Positions 1-6,350 are shown, counted from the stretch's first letter. The stretch: 6,350 nt of DNA from Rhodobiaceae bacterium UBA4490 (GCA_002389665.1 DGNO01000006.1:1-6350), one strand, 5' to 3'. Notes: generated by a model from the letters alone, not told the origin. Made by a program: numbers and translations.

Positions 1-1144
1 CGCGCACATACCAGGATTTGCGGCCCCGGTCCCAGCGGGCGCCGAGTTCCTTGGCCGCGTCTTTTTCCTCATAAGGGACGGCAAGATAGATGCGCTTGGG
101 CGCTTCTTTTTCCGCGCCGTCTGGCGTGTCCAATTGCGCCTCCTTTTGGGGTTCTGAGCCGAGGGAAGGCGCCTCACCGGCTTCTCGCCTGGGGCTTTCT
201 TCGGCCGCCAGCGCCTGTTCGGCCTGTTTCTTGTGGGAGAGTTCAAGGCTGAGGCGCTTTTCAGGTTCAAGCACCCAGCTGCGGATGTTCTCCGCGTCCC
301 TCACCGCGCGGAAGAGCGCGGCCGGGTCTTCGCGGATGGTGTTTGCCCAGGAGCGCACATAGGCCGCATGGCGCTCCGGGAAGTGGCCAAGCCCCAGCTC
401 CGTCGTGATGAGATAGGAGGCGATCTCCGCCCTCAGCTCTTCACGGGCATAGGTCTCAGACCCGAAGGCGCCGAACGCCCGGTTGAGGCGGCTCTCATGG
501 CCGGTCGCGTGCCCCAGCTCATGGAGCGCCGTGGCGTAATACTCATAGGCCGTCCCGAAGGCCTCCTGTCTTGGCAGATGGATGGCGTCCCTGTTGATGG
601 CATAAAAGGCCCTGTCGGTCTGGTCGTGATGGATGGGCACGCCGCCGCCCGCCAGCACCTTTTCCGCTTCTTCCACGGGCTCGAAGGTGCGTTCCGGCGC
701 CTTGTAAGGCGTGAGGCCATCGATCTGCTCGGCATTGAAGACGGTCGCATAAAAGACCTTGGGCCGTTCAAGACGCACCGTCTCATAAAGCGCATTGCCT
801 TCGCTGTCCGTCAGGGGCCTTCCTGCCTCATTCAGCTTTTGCTGGCTCTCTTCCCATTTCCAGAACTCGATTTTCGTGCCCTTCTCGCCCTTGCGCACCT
901 GGGCATCCTGAGCGGCGGCCTGCCGGTAGGTCATCCAGCGCGGGTCCGCGTAAGGCTGGAGATCGAGCCAGATCGAGTTGATGCCTTTATAGGCGGTGCC
1001 GCTTGCCGGGTTATGCGCCCGGTCCCGGATGAGATTGGGGTCCCAGGGCTTTTGCCAGGGCGCGGTGCCCTCCTCGATATGCCGCACCAGCTCCTCGATA
1101 ACGGTCTCCCGCCAGGTGGGGCCTTTCTGTTGTGCCTCAGCCAT
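1..1144 (-). CDS. ardC: ArdC-type antirestriction protein with zincin domain and DUF5710 (3' truncated)
   Basis: 381 codons are visible from ATG 1144-1142, without a stop before the left edge. Residues about 8-135 are the ArdC N-terminal domain (DUF1738), with family blocks GTAPWQKPW (26-34), NPASGTAYKGIN (45-56), RKGEKGT (84-90) and FNAEQIDGL (136-144). This domain binds single-stranded DNA in studied members. Residues about 150-290 are a zincin-like metallopeptidase domain with HELGH (208-212), TGH (214-216) and a downstream helix EELRAEIASYL (235-245) that could supply a third metal ligand. A charged linker (about 290-349) leads to a DUF5710 start, KRIYLAVPYEEKDAAKELG then ARWDRGRKSWYVR (350-381). 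Known ArdC (plasmid pSa) protects incoming DNA from restriction and travels to the recipient during conjugation. GGGAGG (1156-1151) ends six bases before the ATG. DUF5710 is often followed by other nucleic-acid domains, so more may lie off-window. Confidence 0.92.
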   Translation of the reverse strand, partial: MAEAQQKGPTWRETVIEELVRHIEEGTAPWQKPWDPNLIRDRAHNPASGTAYKGINSIWLDLQPYADPRWMTYRQAAAQDAQVRKGEKGTKIEFWKWEESQQKLNEAGRPLTDSEGNALYETVRLERPKVFYATVFNAEQIDGLTPYKAPERTFEPVEEAEKVLAGGGVPIHHDQTDRAFYAINRDAIHLPRQEAFGTAYEYYATALHELGHATGHESRLNRAFGAFGSETYAREELRAEIASYLITTELGLGHFPERHAAYVRSWANTIREDPAALFRAVRDAENIRSWVLEPEKRLSLELSHKKQAEQALAAEESPRREAGEAPSLGSEPQKEAQLDTPDGAEKEAPKRIYLAVPYEEKDAAKELGARWDRGRKSWYVR

Positions 1145-1364
1145 GGGCGCCTCCCTCGGCTTCAGAAGAGAGCGCGATCTCATCCATCAGGCTGTCGAGC
1201 GCGTCTTCTTCAGAGAGCGCCGTCTCTTCAAAGGCGCCCATCTCATCGGCAAGGTCGGGATCGACGGCAATGGGGCCTTGTGCGGCAAGCCCTGGGATCG
1301 TGGCCGAGGCAAGACGGCGCCAGACCGTCTCACCGATTGCGGAACTTTCGTCAGTCTCTCTCAT
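1137..1364 (-). CDS. Small acidic hypothetical protein between virD4 and ardC
   Basis: This is a 75-residue protein of unrecognised family. It has 18 Asp/Glu against three Arg and no Lys, so it is strongly acidic, and it lacks cysteines, a signal peptide and a membrane segment. The first 30 residues (ETVWRRLASATIPGLAAQG) may form a short helix; the rest is Ala/Glu/Asp/Leu-rich and probably helical, with a FEETALSEEDALDSLMDEI stretch. The ATG at 1364-1362 has AGGAG (1376-1372) seven bases upstream. The gene begins 14 bases inside the virD4 end, and its TGA lies 8 bases inside ardC, so all three genes are probably translationally coupled. The strong ribosome site and overlaps at both ends argue for a real gene. 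The position suggests a T4CP accessory or ArdC partner, but no residue pattern shows a function. Confidence 0.75.
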   Translation of the reverse strand: MRETDESSAIGETVWRRLASATIPGLAAQGPIAVDPDLADEMGAFEETALSEEDALDSLMDEIALSSEAEGGAHG

Positions 1365-3138
1365 GGGGGGTCTCCTGTTGCAGAGAGGGCGCGGGTGATT
1401 GGGGAAGGACGGGAGGCGCCGGGATCGCGGCCCGGCGCGCCAGCTCCTTGTCCTGGAAGTAAAGGCGCTGCAGGCCCCGGATCGGCGGGGAGCCTGCCGA
1501 GAAGATCAGGGCTTCGCCCGGAACGATCTTGCGGCCGTGCTTTTCGATGCCGCGAAGGCGCATGCATTCATCGGGTGTCAAAAGCGGGCGGCCGGTCTCA
1601 CGCAAACTGTCCGAGACCGAGCCCAAATGACCTAATTTGCCCGAGCGCGAGCGCTGTTTTTGCACCACCGTCGTCTTGCCGGTCATGTCGGAGAGGAGCT
1701 TGGCCGTCTCGATGCGGTTGGGGGCAAAGGCGATCCGGACATGACAGTTCGACATGACGGATTCGTCGCGCCCATAGGCCTGGTGCAGCTGGGCAATGTC
1801 CTGGACGACGACGAAGGCCTTGAGGCCGTAGCCCGCCATGAAGGCGAGCGCCCGCTCGAAGATTTCCAGCTTGCCGATCGCGGTGAACTCATCGAGCATC
1901 AGCAAGAGCCGGTGCTTATAAGTGTCGATCGACTTGCCGCCCTCGAACTCCATGCGCTCGGTCAATCTGCGCAGGAGGATGTTCATGATGATGCGGATGA
2001 GAGGGCGCAGCCGGTCGATGTCTGAAGGCCGGATGATGAGATAAAGCGCGGCGGGCCTCTCCCCATTCACGAGATCGGCGAGCGCAAAGTCACTCTCCGC
2101 CGTGTTCCCGGCAATGATGGGATCGGCATAAAGGGCAAGCTGCGTGATGGCCGAGGAATGCACGCCCGAGCGTTCCTGCGGCGCCTTGATCTTCATGCGG
2201 GAGGCCCCGCGCCTCACCTCTTTATCGACATGGGGCACGCCATGCTCGAAGGCGATCATGTCATCGAGCAGCGCCTCGAAGTTGTCCTCGCCCGTCCCCT
2301 CATCGATGACGCCGGAGACGAAGGTGTTCACATCATCGAGGCAGGCATCCCGGCCCTCGTCTTTAAGGGTCCGGTAGATCACATGCAGGATCACCACGGA
2401 GAGCCAGGTCCAGCCCTCCTGGCGCCAGTAATCCCGCAGGCCCTTGCCGTCCGGGTCGATGATCATGGCGGCGATGTTCTGGCAGTCGGCAATGTCCCGG
2501 CCGCCTTCAAGCCGCACTTCGGCCAGCGGATTAAAGCGCACCGTCGAATCGGGGCTGGTCGGCTCGAACTTCAGGATGCGGTGCCCCTGGGAAGCCCGCC
2601 ATCCGGCCGTCAGGGCAAAGTTCTCGCCCTTGATGTCGAGCACGAAGACGCTTTCAGGCCAGGTAAGCAGCGTCGGCAAGATAAGGCTGACGCCCTTACC
2701 GCTTCTTGTGGGCGCGAAGACCATGACATGCTCCGGCCCGTCATGGCGGAGCGTCTCTGTCCTCAAGCGCCCCTTCCAGCCGCCGACCGTGACGCCTTTT
2801 GCCGAGAAGAGGCCTGCGGCTTTGACGTTTTTCCGGGTCGCCCAGCGCGCCGTGCCGTGCAGCTCATCCGCATCCCGCGCCCCTGAGAGCGTGCGGGCCG
2901 AGACACGGTCCGCAAGCGCCGCCACGCCCAGCATGGCGAGAACGCCCGCGCTGCCCGTCCAGATCGCCGCCGAGACCATCTCGGCCGGGAGACCGGCCGG
3001 GTGTGCAGCACTCTTCAAAGCCCATTCCCACCAGCGCGCATCCAGCGGATCGAAGCCAACCGCGAGATGCCATTGGAAGAGAATGGCAGCAAGTGCCGCA
3101 GTGAAGACGGCAAGAAGAGCAAGGCGCGCCGTCAGCAT
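1351..3138 (-). CDS. virD4: VirD4/TraG-type conjugative coupling protein (T4CP)
   Basis: This 595-residue inner-membrane ATPase of the VirD4/TraG family recruits the relaxosome and protein substrates and passes them to the T4SS channel. The N-terminus has two hydrophobic stretches (about residues 4-27 and 54-76) flanking a short Trp-rich periplasmic loop. Then come the family block ELHGTARWA (92-100), Walker A in PTRSGKGV (143-150), an all-alpha domain region (about 215-330), Walker B LLLMLDEF (411-418) and the motif VVQDIAQLHQAYG (444-456). The last 30 residues are Pro/Ala-rich. The ATG at 3138-3136 is chosen because GGAGG lies seven bases upstream and the first membrane helix then starts at once, as in other T4CPs. 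The frame stays open to a TTG at 3246, but that start lacks a ribosome site and would add an Arg/Pro-rich tail. The 3' end overlaps the next gene by 14 bases. No defect is seen. Confidence 0.96.
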   Translation of the reverse strand: MLTARLALLAVFTAALAAILFQWHLAVGFDPLDARWWEWALKSAAHPAGLPAEMVSAAIWTGSAGVLAMLGVAALADRVSARTLSGARDADELHGTARWATRKNVKAAGLFSAKGVTVGGWKGRLRTETLRHDGPEHVMVFAPTRSGKGVSLILPTLLTWPESVFVLDIKGENFALTAGWRASQGHRILKFEPTSPDSTVRFNPLAEVRLEGGRDIADCQNIAAMIIDPDGKGLRDYWRQEGWTWLSVVILHVIYRTLKDEGRDACLDDVNTFVSGVIDEGTGEDNFEALLDDMIAFEHGVPHVDKEVRRGASRMKIKAPQERSGVHSSAITQLALYADPIIAGNTAESDFALADLVNGERPAALYLIIRPSDIDRLRPLIRIIMNILLRRLTERMEFEGGKSIDTYKHRLLLMLDEFTAIGKLEIFERALAFMAGYGLKAFVVVQDIAQLHQAYGRDESVMSNCHVRIAFAPNRIETAKLLSDMTGKTTVVQKQRSRSGKLGHLGSVSDSLRETGRPLLTPDECMRLRGIEKHGRKIVPGEALIFSAGSPPIRGLQRLYFQDKELARRAAIPAPPVLPQSPAPSLQQETPHERD

Positions 3139-3281
3139 GGGTATGCCTCCGCGCAATGGCTCGGTCCGGGCTGGGGACCGGAGCCGCCAGACCGGGGCCG
3201 CCCTTGTTTTGGTTGCAACGGGGTGTGGCGCTGCAACCGATTGCAACGTTTGAGGTAAAGAGACGATCGGGCGATCAGCAT
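3132..3281 (-). CDS. Candidate 49-residue small protein bridging virB11 and virD4
   Basis: A complete small frame exactly fills the gap between virB11 and virD4. Its ATG (3281-3279) overlaps the virB11 stop as ATGCTGA, and its TGA (3134-3132) overlaps the virD4 start as the same ATGCTGA. A purine-rich GGGGAGGAG (3295-3287) ends five bases before its ATG. The product begins MLIARSSLYLKRCNRLQRH and ends in AEAYPC. It is basic and rich in Arg, Pro, Gln, Ser and Gly, with three cysteines and no clear membrane segment or lipobox. Against it: the composition resembles translated non-coding DNA, third-position GC appears lower than in the neighbours, and I know no homologue. It may encode a real peptide, or serve only as a coupling leader that keeps ribosomes moving from virB11 into virD4. 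Some annotations might instead absorb part of this stretch into a longer virD4 with a TTG start. Confidence 0.4.
   Translation of the reverse strand: MLIARSSLYLKRCNRLQRHTPLQPKQGRPRSGGSGPQPGPSHCAEAYPC
3146..3150 (-). promoter_or_regulatory. Ribosome binding site that sets the virD4 start
   Basis: GGAGG on the minus strand lies seven bases before the ATG at 3138-3136. It is the best site near the virD4 5' end and decides against the upstream in-frame TTG at 3246, which has no such sequence. It sits inside the last codons of the candidate 49-residue frame, so translation of that frame could expose or load it. Confidence 0.8.
3211..3248. repeat. TGCAAC-type triple repeat with inverted pair between virB11 and virD4
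   Basis: TGCAAC occurs three times on the plus strand in 34 bases (3214-3219 allowing for GTTGCAAC at 3212-3219, then 3232-3237 and 3242-3247). GGTTGCA (3211-3217) and TGCAACC (3232-3238) form a perfect 7-bp inverted repeat around a 14-base loop. TTGCAACG recurs directly at 3213-3220 and 3241-3248. On the minus-strand transcript this could fold into a modest hairpin upstream of the virD4 ribosome site, or the sites could bind a protein. No run of T follows, so it does not look like a terminator. Confidence 0.45.
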
Positions 3282-4225
3282 GAAAGCTCCTCCCCGTCTT
3301 TCATCACCCAGCGATCGCGGCGCGGCTCCCAGATATCGGTAATGCGCCGGAAGCCGTCCGAGCTACGTTTGATCTGGACGACCACGTCAACCAGCTCAGT
3401 CAGGAACTCCGGCACGCGCGGCATGGCAGCGCCCGACCAGGCAATGTTCTGATCGAACTTCCGGTGGATGGCCTGCCAGGGGCTTTCCGCATGGATGGTG
3501 CACATGAAGCCCGTAACGCCCGAGTTGAGCGCGGCGAGCGCCGCAAAGGCGTTCTGGGTTGAGATTTCGCCGAAGAGGATGTGATCCGGCGTGATCCGCA
3601 TCAGATGGTCATAGAGCTGGCGCCAGTCGAGAAGACCCGCGCCGGTTCCGGCCTCTCTGGCAGCGATGAGCCCGACCCCGTCCCAGAAGCGCTCGATATG
3701 AAGCTCCGGCGTGTCCTCAACTGCAACGACGCGGCGCGCTTCATGGATGACCCCGAGCAGCATATTGAGCAGCGTCGTCTTGCCGGTATTGGTTGCCCCG
3801 GCAATGATCATGTTGGCCTCGGCCCGGATCATCTCCGTCAGGTATTCCCGGATAGCCGGACTCACCCCCGCCTGTTCCCAGGCGGGCGTAAAGGGGTGCT
3901 TGCAGCGGATCGCCAGCGAGAGCCCGGTGCGCACCGATGGCCCCACCAGGCACTCGAAGCGATGGCTTTCCGGGAGGATGCAGGAGAGCTTCGGACTCTC
4001 ATCTGCATCAAAGGCGAGCCCATTCGCGTTCCCGAGAGACCGCGAGATGGATTCGATGACGGCAAGAGAGAGCCCTTTGTCTTCGACAATGCGCTTGCCC
4101 TCGCCCCGGCGCTCTGTGACGACCTCGCCCGGCCTGCTCATGCGGATTTCGACCGTGGCCGGGTCATCGTAATGCACCGAGAGGGGCCCCAAGATTTGCC
4201 GGAATAGCGGATTGGGATGCAGCAT
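3275..4225 (-). CDS. virB11: VirB11-type T4SS ATPase
   Basis: This 316-residue protein is a traffic ATPase of the VirB11/TrbB/GspE superfamily. In known systems it forms a cytoplasmic hexamer at the base of the T4SS and drives pilus assembly and substrate transfer. The N-terminal domain covers about residues 1-125. The C-terminal RecA-like domain has Walker A GATNTGKT (143-150), an Asp box VVAVEDTPEL (166-175), Walker B PDHILFGEI (213-221) and a His box GFMCTIHAESP (239-249). Length is normal for the family (about 310-350) and nothing is broken. The ATG at 4225-4223 has AGGAG at 4236-4232, six bases upstream and overlapping the stop of the preceding gene, which suggests translational coupling. 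VirB11 is preferred over TrbB because of the GEIST and GFMCTIHA blocks, but the two are close relatives and the full operon would decide. Confidence 0.96.
   Translation of the reverse strand: MLHPNPLFRQILGPLSVHYDDPATVEIRMSRPGEVVTERRGEGKRIVEDKGLSLAVIESISRSLGNANGLAFDADESPKLSCILPESHRFECLVGPSVRTGLSLAIRCKHPFTPAWEQAGVSPAIREYLTEMIRAEANMIIAGATNTGKTTLLNMLLGVIHEARRVVAVEDTPELHIERFWDGVGLIAAREAGTGAGLLDWRQLYDHLMRITPDHILFGEISTQNAFAALAALNSGVTGFMCTIHAESPWQAIHRKFDQNIAWSGAAMPRVPEFLTELVDVVVQIKRSSDGFRRITDIWEPRRDRWVMKDGEELSC
3287..3295 (-). promoter_or_regulatory. Strong Shine-Dalgarno sequence at the end of virB11
   Basis: GGGGAGGAG on the minus strand lies in the last codons of virB11, which encode Gly-Glu-Glu, five bases before the ATG at 3281-3279. 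Its strength and position are the main sign that the 49-residue frame is translated. It also encodes ordinary VirB11 residues, so chance is possible. Confidence 0.5.
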
Positions 4226-4234
4226 GACCGGCTC

Positions 4235-6350
4235 CTACCCAACACTGGGGCAGGCGTTAACCGCCCGCACGTAAGGCGCACCGTCATTCACCCAGCTGCC
4301 ATACTGGCGCGTTCCGTCCGGGAACTGCGTTACCTGGCGGCTTTGGCGGCGGTCGTAATGGGTCATGCTGATCCCGCCGCCGAGCGTGATGCAGTCATTG
4401 TAGGAGCTGAGGCCCGTCACCTGCCGCGAAGACGGAAGATGAACCCAGTAAGAGCGCCACGGGCAATTGTTCGGGTGATTGGCGCATCCGGCTCCAAGGA
4501 AATAGCCGTCCTTGCCACCTTTCCATTCCGTATAGGCATAGACCGTCCGGCTCTCGGCAGAGACCGTGCACTTATTGCCTTTGTTCACGGGAGCAGCGTC
4601 ACCGACCACGACCTCGTAAGGTGTTCCATCAGGGCGCCGGTAGAGCTTCACCGAATCCTGGCCTGCATATTCCGTGCAGCCCTCATACCAGCCCGTGCCA
4701 TCGAGCTTTGTGGTGAGGCCTTCATAGACGTAAGGCTCCTCTTCAGCGCCCGGCAGCACTTCGGAGGCGAGCACCGTGTAAGGCCCCTGCGGTGTGTCGA
4801 TGCTCAAGGTGGTGAGCCGGTAGGCATAAAGCTGGCCGTCATGGTTCTGCCAGCCGGAGATGGTCTGTTGATGGTTATAGACCGTCTCGGAGTTCACGCA
4901 TTCGGTCACAAATGTGCGCGTGCCTGAGCGCTCATAGTAGAACCGCTCCTGACCATAGGAGACCCCGGCCGAGACATCATGCGTCCAGCTTGCCGGGTTC
5001 GTGCAGCCTTCCACGGTTGCAACGAGGGCATTTGCGCTGCTGTCCGGCTTGCATTCGGTGATGAACTCAGAGCCGGTTTCAAGATCGATCTGGACGCGCG
5101 ACTGGTGCGTGACGGTTCCAAGGTCGCGGCTGACGATCGGCTCGCAGACCAGCGCCCCGCCTGTCGTCTCATAGACTTGCCGGTGCGCGTATTCGGTTCC
5201 ATCATCCGAGCATGGCCCCGCCTGCCAGAGCGCGCCGTCCAGCTCATAGGTATAGCGGCTCTGCCGGAACGAGCGGCTGGCCGCAAAATCATGGCGGATC
5301 GTGCAGCCCTCGACACTGCGCAGGAGCGGCACGGCAGCCGCTTCCAGCGAAGGCTCACACCCGCGCACCTGCACTTCCGTATTGCTCGCATTGAGATAGG
5401 TGAGCGCTGCCTGCGGGACGGCTTCCTCTTTGGCGTAATCGAGATAGACCGTGCAGGCCCCGCGCTTCTCCGTGATCGGGAAGACCTGCTCTTCATCGGG
5501 CGCGCAGTCGCTGACTTCCTGCCGGTTGCCGCTTGCATCCGTATAGAAGAGAAGATATTGCGCCTGGGCGAGCCGGGCCTCGATGTCCACCTTATCGCCG
5601 CACACCGCATAGGACTTCTGGAGCGGGAAGCGGTCATTGCCGTCTTCACACTCCGAGTAAGTGACGCGGCCGTCTTCTTTGGTTTCAACGCGGGCCTGCT
5701 GGACGGCGACCTGCTGCGTCAGATCCACCCGGATCTGGCAGCCTTCATTTGTCACCCGGATATTCGGGATGGAGGCGGGCTCGACATCGAGCGGCGCCGG
5801 GTTCTGATACCCGGCCGCATCCTTGTTCTCGGCTGCATTGGAGGGCGCGCCGCTTGCGGCATTCGCCGCTTCCGCCGTCTCCCGCTCTTCTGCCTCTTCG
5901 TCTTCTTGCGCCAGGCGCTCAAGGGCGGCAATCAGCTCATCGCCATTGCCTTCCACATTGATGAGCGAGGCCGCATCAAGCTCCGGGCGCTCCAGTGTGA
6001 ACTGCGCCACGAAGTTTTCTGTGTTCAGCGCCTCGACTTTGCCGTCCTTCTGAACGCTGGACAGCACGAGCTGGCCAACAAGCGCGCCGTCCACTTTGAC
6101 ATAGCGCGAATAGGCATTCGCCGTGACGCCTTCGGTGAGGCTCGCTGCCGCGCCAGGCACCCGCACAAGCGAGAGGTCGATGGGCTGCGGCTCATTCTCA
6201 GGGACGGCCGTCAGACCCTTCGTGCGCGTGACAATCTCAACCTTGCGGGCAAGCTCTTGGACATTGGGACTTGCCGCGCTTGCCTGACCGGCCGTCTCGG
6301 CCGGTGTGTTTGCGGATGGCTCGGCCGCGCCGGCAGAGCCCGGCCCGGCC
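4235..6350 (-). CDS. Large cysteine-pair repeat protein of T4SS operon (5' truncated, unrecognised family)
   Basis: The frame is open to the right edge, so the true start lies outside; 704 residues are visible (numbered here from the codon at 6349-6347), ending in TAG. Residues 1-60 are Ala/Pro/Ser-rich. Residues 62-140 look folded. Residues about 141-181 form a charged Glu/Ala linker. From residue 203 six tandem units follow, each with one cysteine pair: 204/234, 250/282, 299/331, 349/380, 402/433 and 449/484. Units share a GC or VC opening, a mid-unit Asp then Gln, alternating hydrophobic (beta-like) residues, a Gly turn and a closing x-C. The rest (485-704) is Tyr/Trp/Gly-rich with six more cysteines (558, 594, 622, 629, 653, 700). 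No ATPase motif or clear membrane segment is visible. The even cysteine pairing suggests disulfides and an exported protein, but any signal peptide is off-window. It stops 9 bases before virB11, where VirB10 usually sits, yet does not resemble VirB10. Function unknown; a surface or mating-pair role is inference. Confidence 0.85.
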   Translation of the reverse strand, partial: AGPGSAGAAEPSANTPAETAGQASAASPNVQELARKVEIVTRTKGLTAVPENEPQPIDLSLVRVPGAAASLTEGVTANAYSRYVKVDGALVGQLVLSSVQKDGKVEALNTENFVAQFTLERPELDAASLINVEGNGDELIAALERLAQEDEEAEERETAEAANAASGAPSNAAENKDAAGYQNPAPLDVEPASIPNIRVTNEGCQIRVDLTQQVAVQQARVETKEDGRVTYSECEDGNDRFPLQKSYAVCGDKVDIEARLAQAQYLLFYTDASGNRQEVSDCAPDEEQVFPITEKRGACTVYLDYAKEEAVPQAALTYLNASNTEVQVRGCEPSLEAAAVPLLRSVEGCTIRHDFAASRSFRQSRYTYELDGALWQAGPCSDDGTEYAHRQVYETTGGALVCEPIVSRDLGTVTHQSRVQIDLETGSEFITECKPDSSANALVATVEGCTNPASWTHDVSAGVSYGQERFYYERSGTRTFVTECVNSETVYNHQQTISGWQNHDGQLYAYRLTTLSIDTPQGPYTVLASEVLPGAEEEPYVYEGLTTKLDGTGWYEGCTEYAGQDSVKLYRRPDGTPYEVVVGDAAPVNKGNKCTVSAESRTVYAYTEWKGGKDGYFLGAGCANHPNNCPWRSYWVHLPSSRQVTGLSSYNDCITLGGGISMTHYDRRQSRQVTQFPDGTRQYGSWVNDGAPYVRAVNACPSVG
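4898..5743 (-). repeat. Six tandem protein repeats, one Cys pair each
   Basis: The repeat is visible at protein level within the large minus-strand gene, not as conserved DNA. First cysteines of successive units are 46, 49, 50, 53 and 47 residues apart. The two cysteines within a unit are 30, 32, 32, 31, 31 and 35 residues apart. A rough consensus is G-C-x(4)-h-D-x(5-8)-Q-x2-h-x-h-x(3)-G-x(4)-h-x2-C, where h is hydrophobic. Sequence identity between units is low, so the duplications look old. A shorter, degenerate seventh unit may follow at residues 594-622 of the protein (about 4570-4484). Confidence 0.75.

Noticed and set aside
233..1462. Long plus-strand frame of 409 codons
   Set aside because: It runs antisense to ardC, the acidic small gene and the virD4 end, resembles no family, and is what high third-position GC on the opposite strand produces.
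2158..2886. Plus-strand frame of 242 codons
   Set aside because: It is fully antisense to the conserved VirD4 ATPase core, so it is a shadow of that frame.
3211..3238. Inverted repeat as a rho-independent terminator after virB11
   Set aside because: The stem is short, the loop is 14 bases, and no T-run follows in the direction of transcription.
3139..3246. A longer virD4 starting at TTG 3246 (631 residues)
   Set aside because: It has no ribosome site, would add an Arg/Pro-rich tail before the first membrane helix, and is beaten by the ATG at 3138 with GGAGG at ideal spacing.
4217..4927. Plus-strand frame of 236 codons
   Set aside because: It is antisense to the cysteine-repeat gene, has an Arg/Ala/Val/Ile-rich composition with no motif, and has no supporting ribosome site or neighbour.
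4906..5688. Minus-strand frame of 260 codons in another register of the repeat gene
   Set aside because: Its extreme Arg/Ser content is typical of an off-frame reading, while the main frame shows regular cysteine repeats.
6164..6166. GTG as the start of the cysteine-repeat protein
   Set aside because: No Shine-Dalgarno sequence precedes it, and the same frame stays open with protein-like Ala/Pro-rich composition to the window edge, so the gene is better read as truncated.
1..6350. CRISPR array, tRNA or rRNA gene, insertion sequence or oriT
   Set aside because: No regular short DNA repeats with spacers, RNA-gene motifs, transposase frames or terminal inverted repeats were seen. Nearly all bases are used by the six operon genes.

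Overview
This window looks like part of a conjugative type IV secretion (T4SS) operon of the VirB/VirD4 class, from a GC-rich proteobacterium. I infer an alphaproteobacterial plasmid or integrative conjugative element from codon use, the VirB11/VirD4 types and the ArdC-DUF5710 protein, but nothing here fixes the host or the replicon. Every supportable gene lies on the minus strand, so the operon reads from the right end of the window to the left. No gene on the plus strand is convincing.

In transcription order: (1) a large 5'-truncated protein with at least six tandem repeats, each holding one cysteine pair, of no family I recognise (6350-4235); (2) VirB11, the hexameric secretion ATPase (4225-3275); (3) a candidate 49-codon gene bridging VirB11 and VirD4, joined to each neighbour by the same overlap, ATGCTGA (3281-3132); (4) VirD4/TraG, the coupling protein ATPase (3138-1351); (5) a 75-residue, very acidic protein overlapping the genes on both sides (1364-1137); (6) an ArdC-type antirestriction protein with a zincin HELGH site and the start of a C-terminal DUF5710 domain, cut by the left edge (1144-1).

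The genes overlap or are 9 bases apart, most have a strong Shine-Dalgarno sequence just upstream, and no internal promoter or terminator is visible. This fits one polycistronic, translationally coupled message. As a working model, the cysteine-repeat protein would be an envelope or surface part of the apparatus, VirB11 would power assembly and switching, VirD4 would feed DNA and proteins into the channel, and ArdC would protect incoming DNA in the recipient. The acidic small protein between VirD4 and ArdC could be an adaptor or partner, but that is a guess.

The best candidates for something undescribed are the cysteine-pair repeat protein directly before virB11, where VirB10 stands in the classical order, and the small bridging reading frame with its TGCAAC-type repeats.
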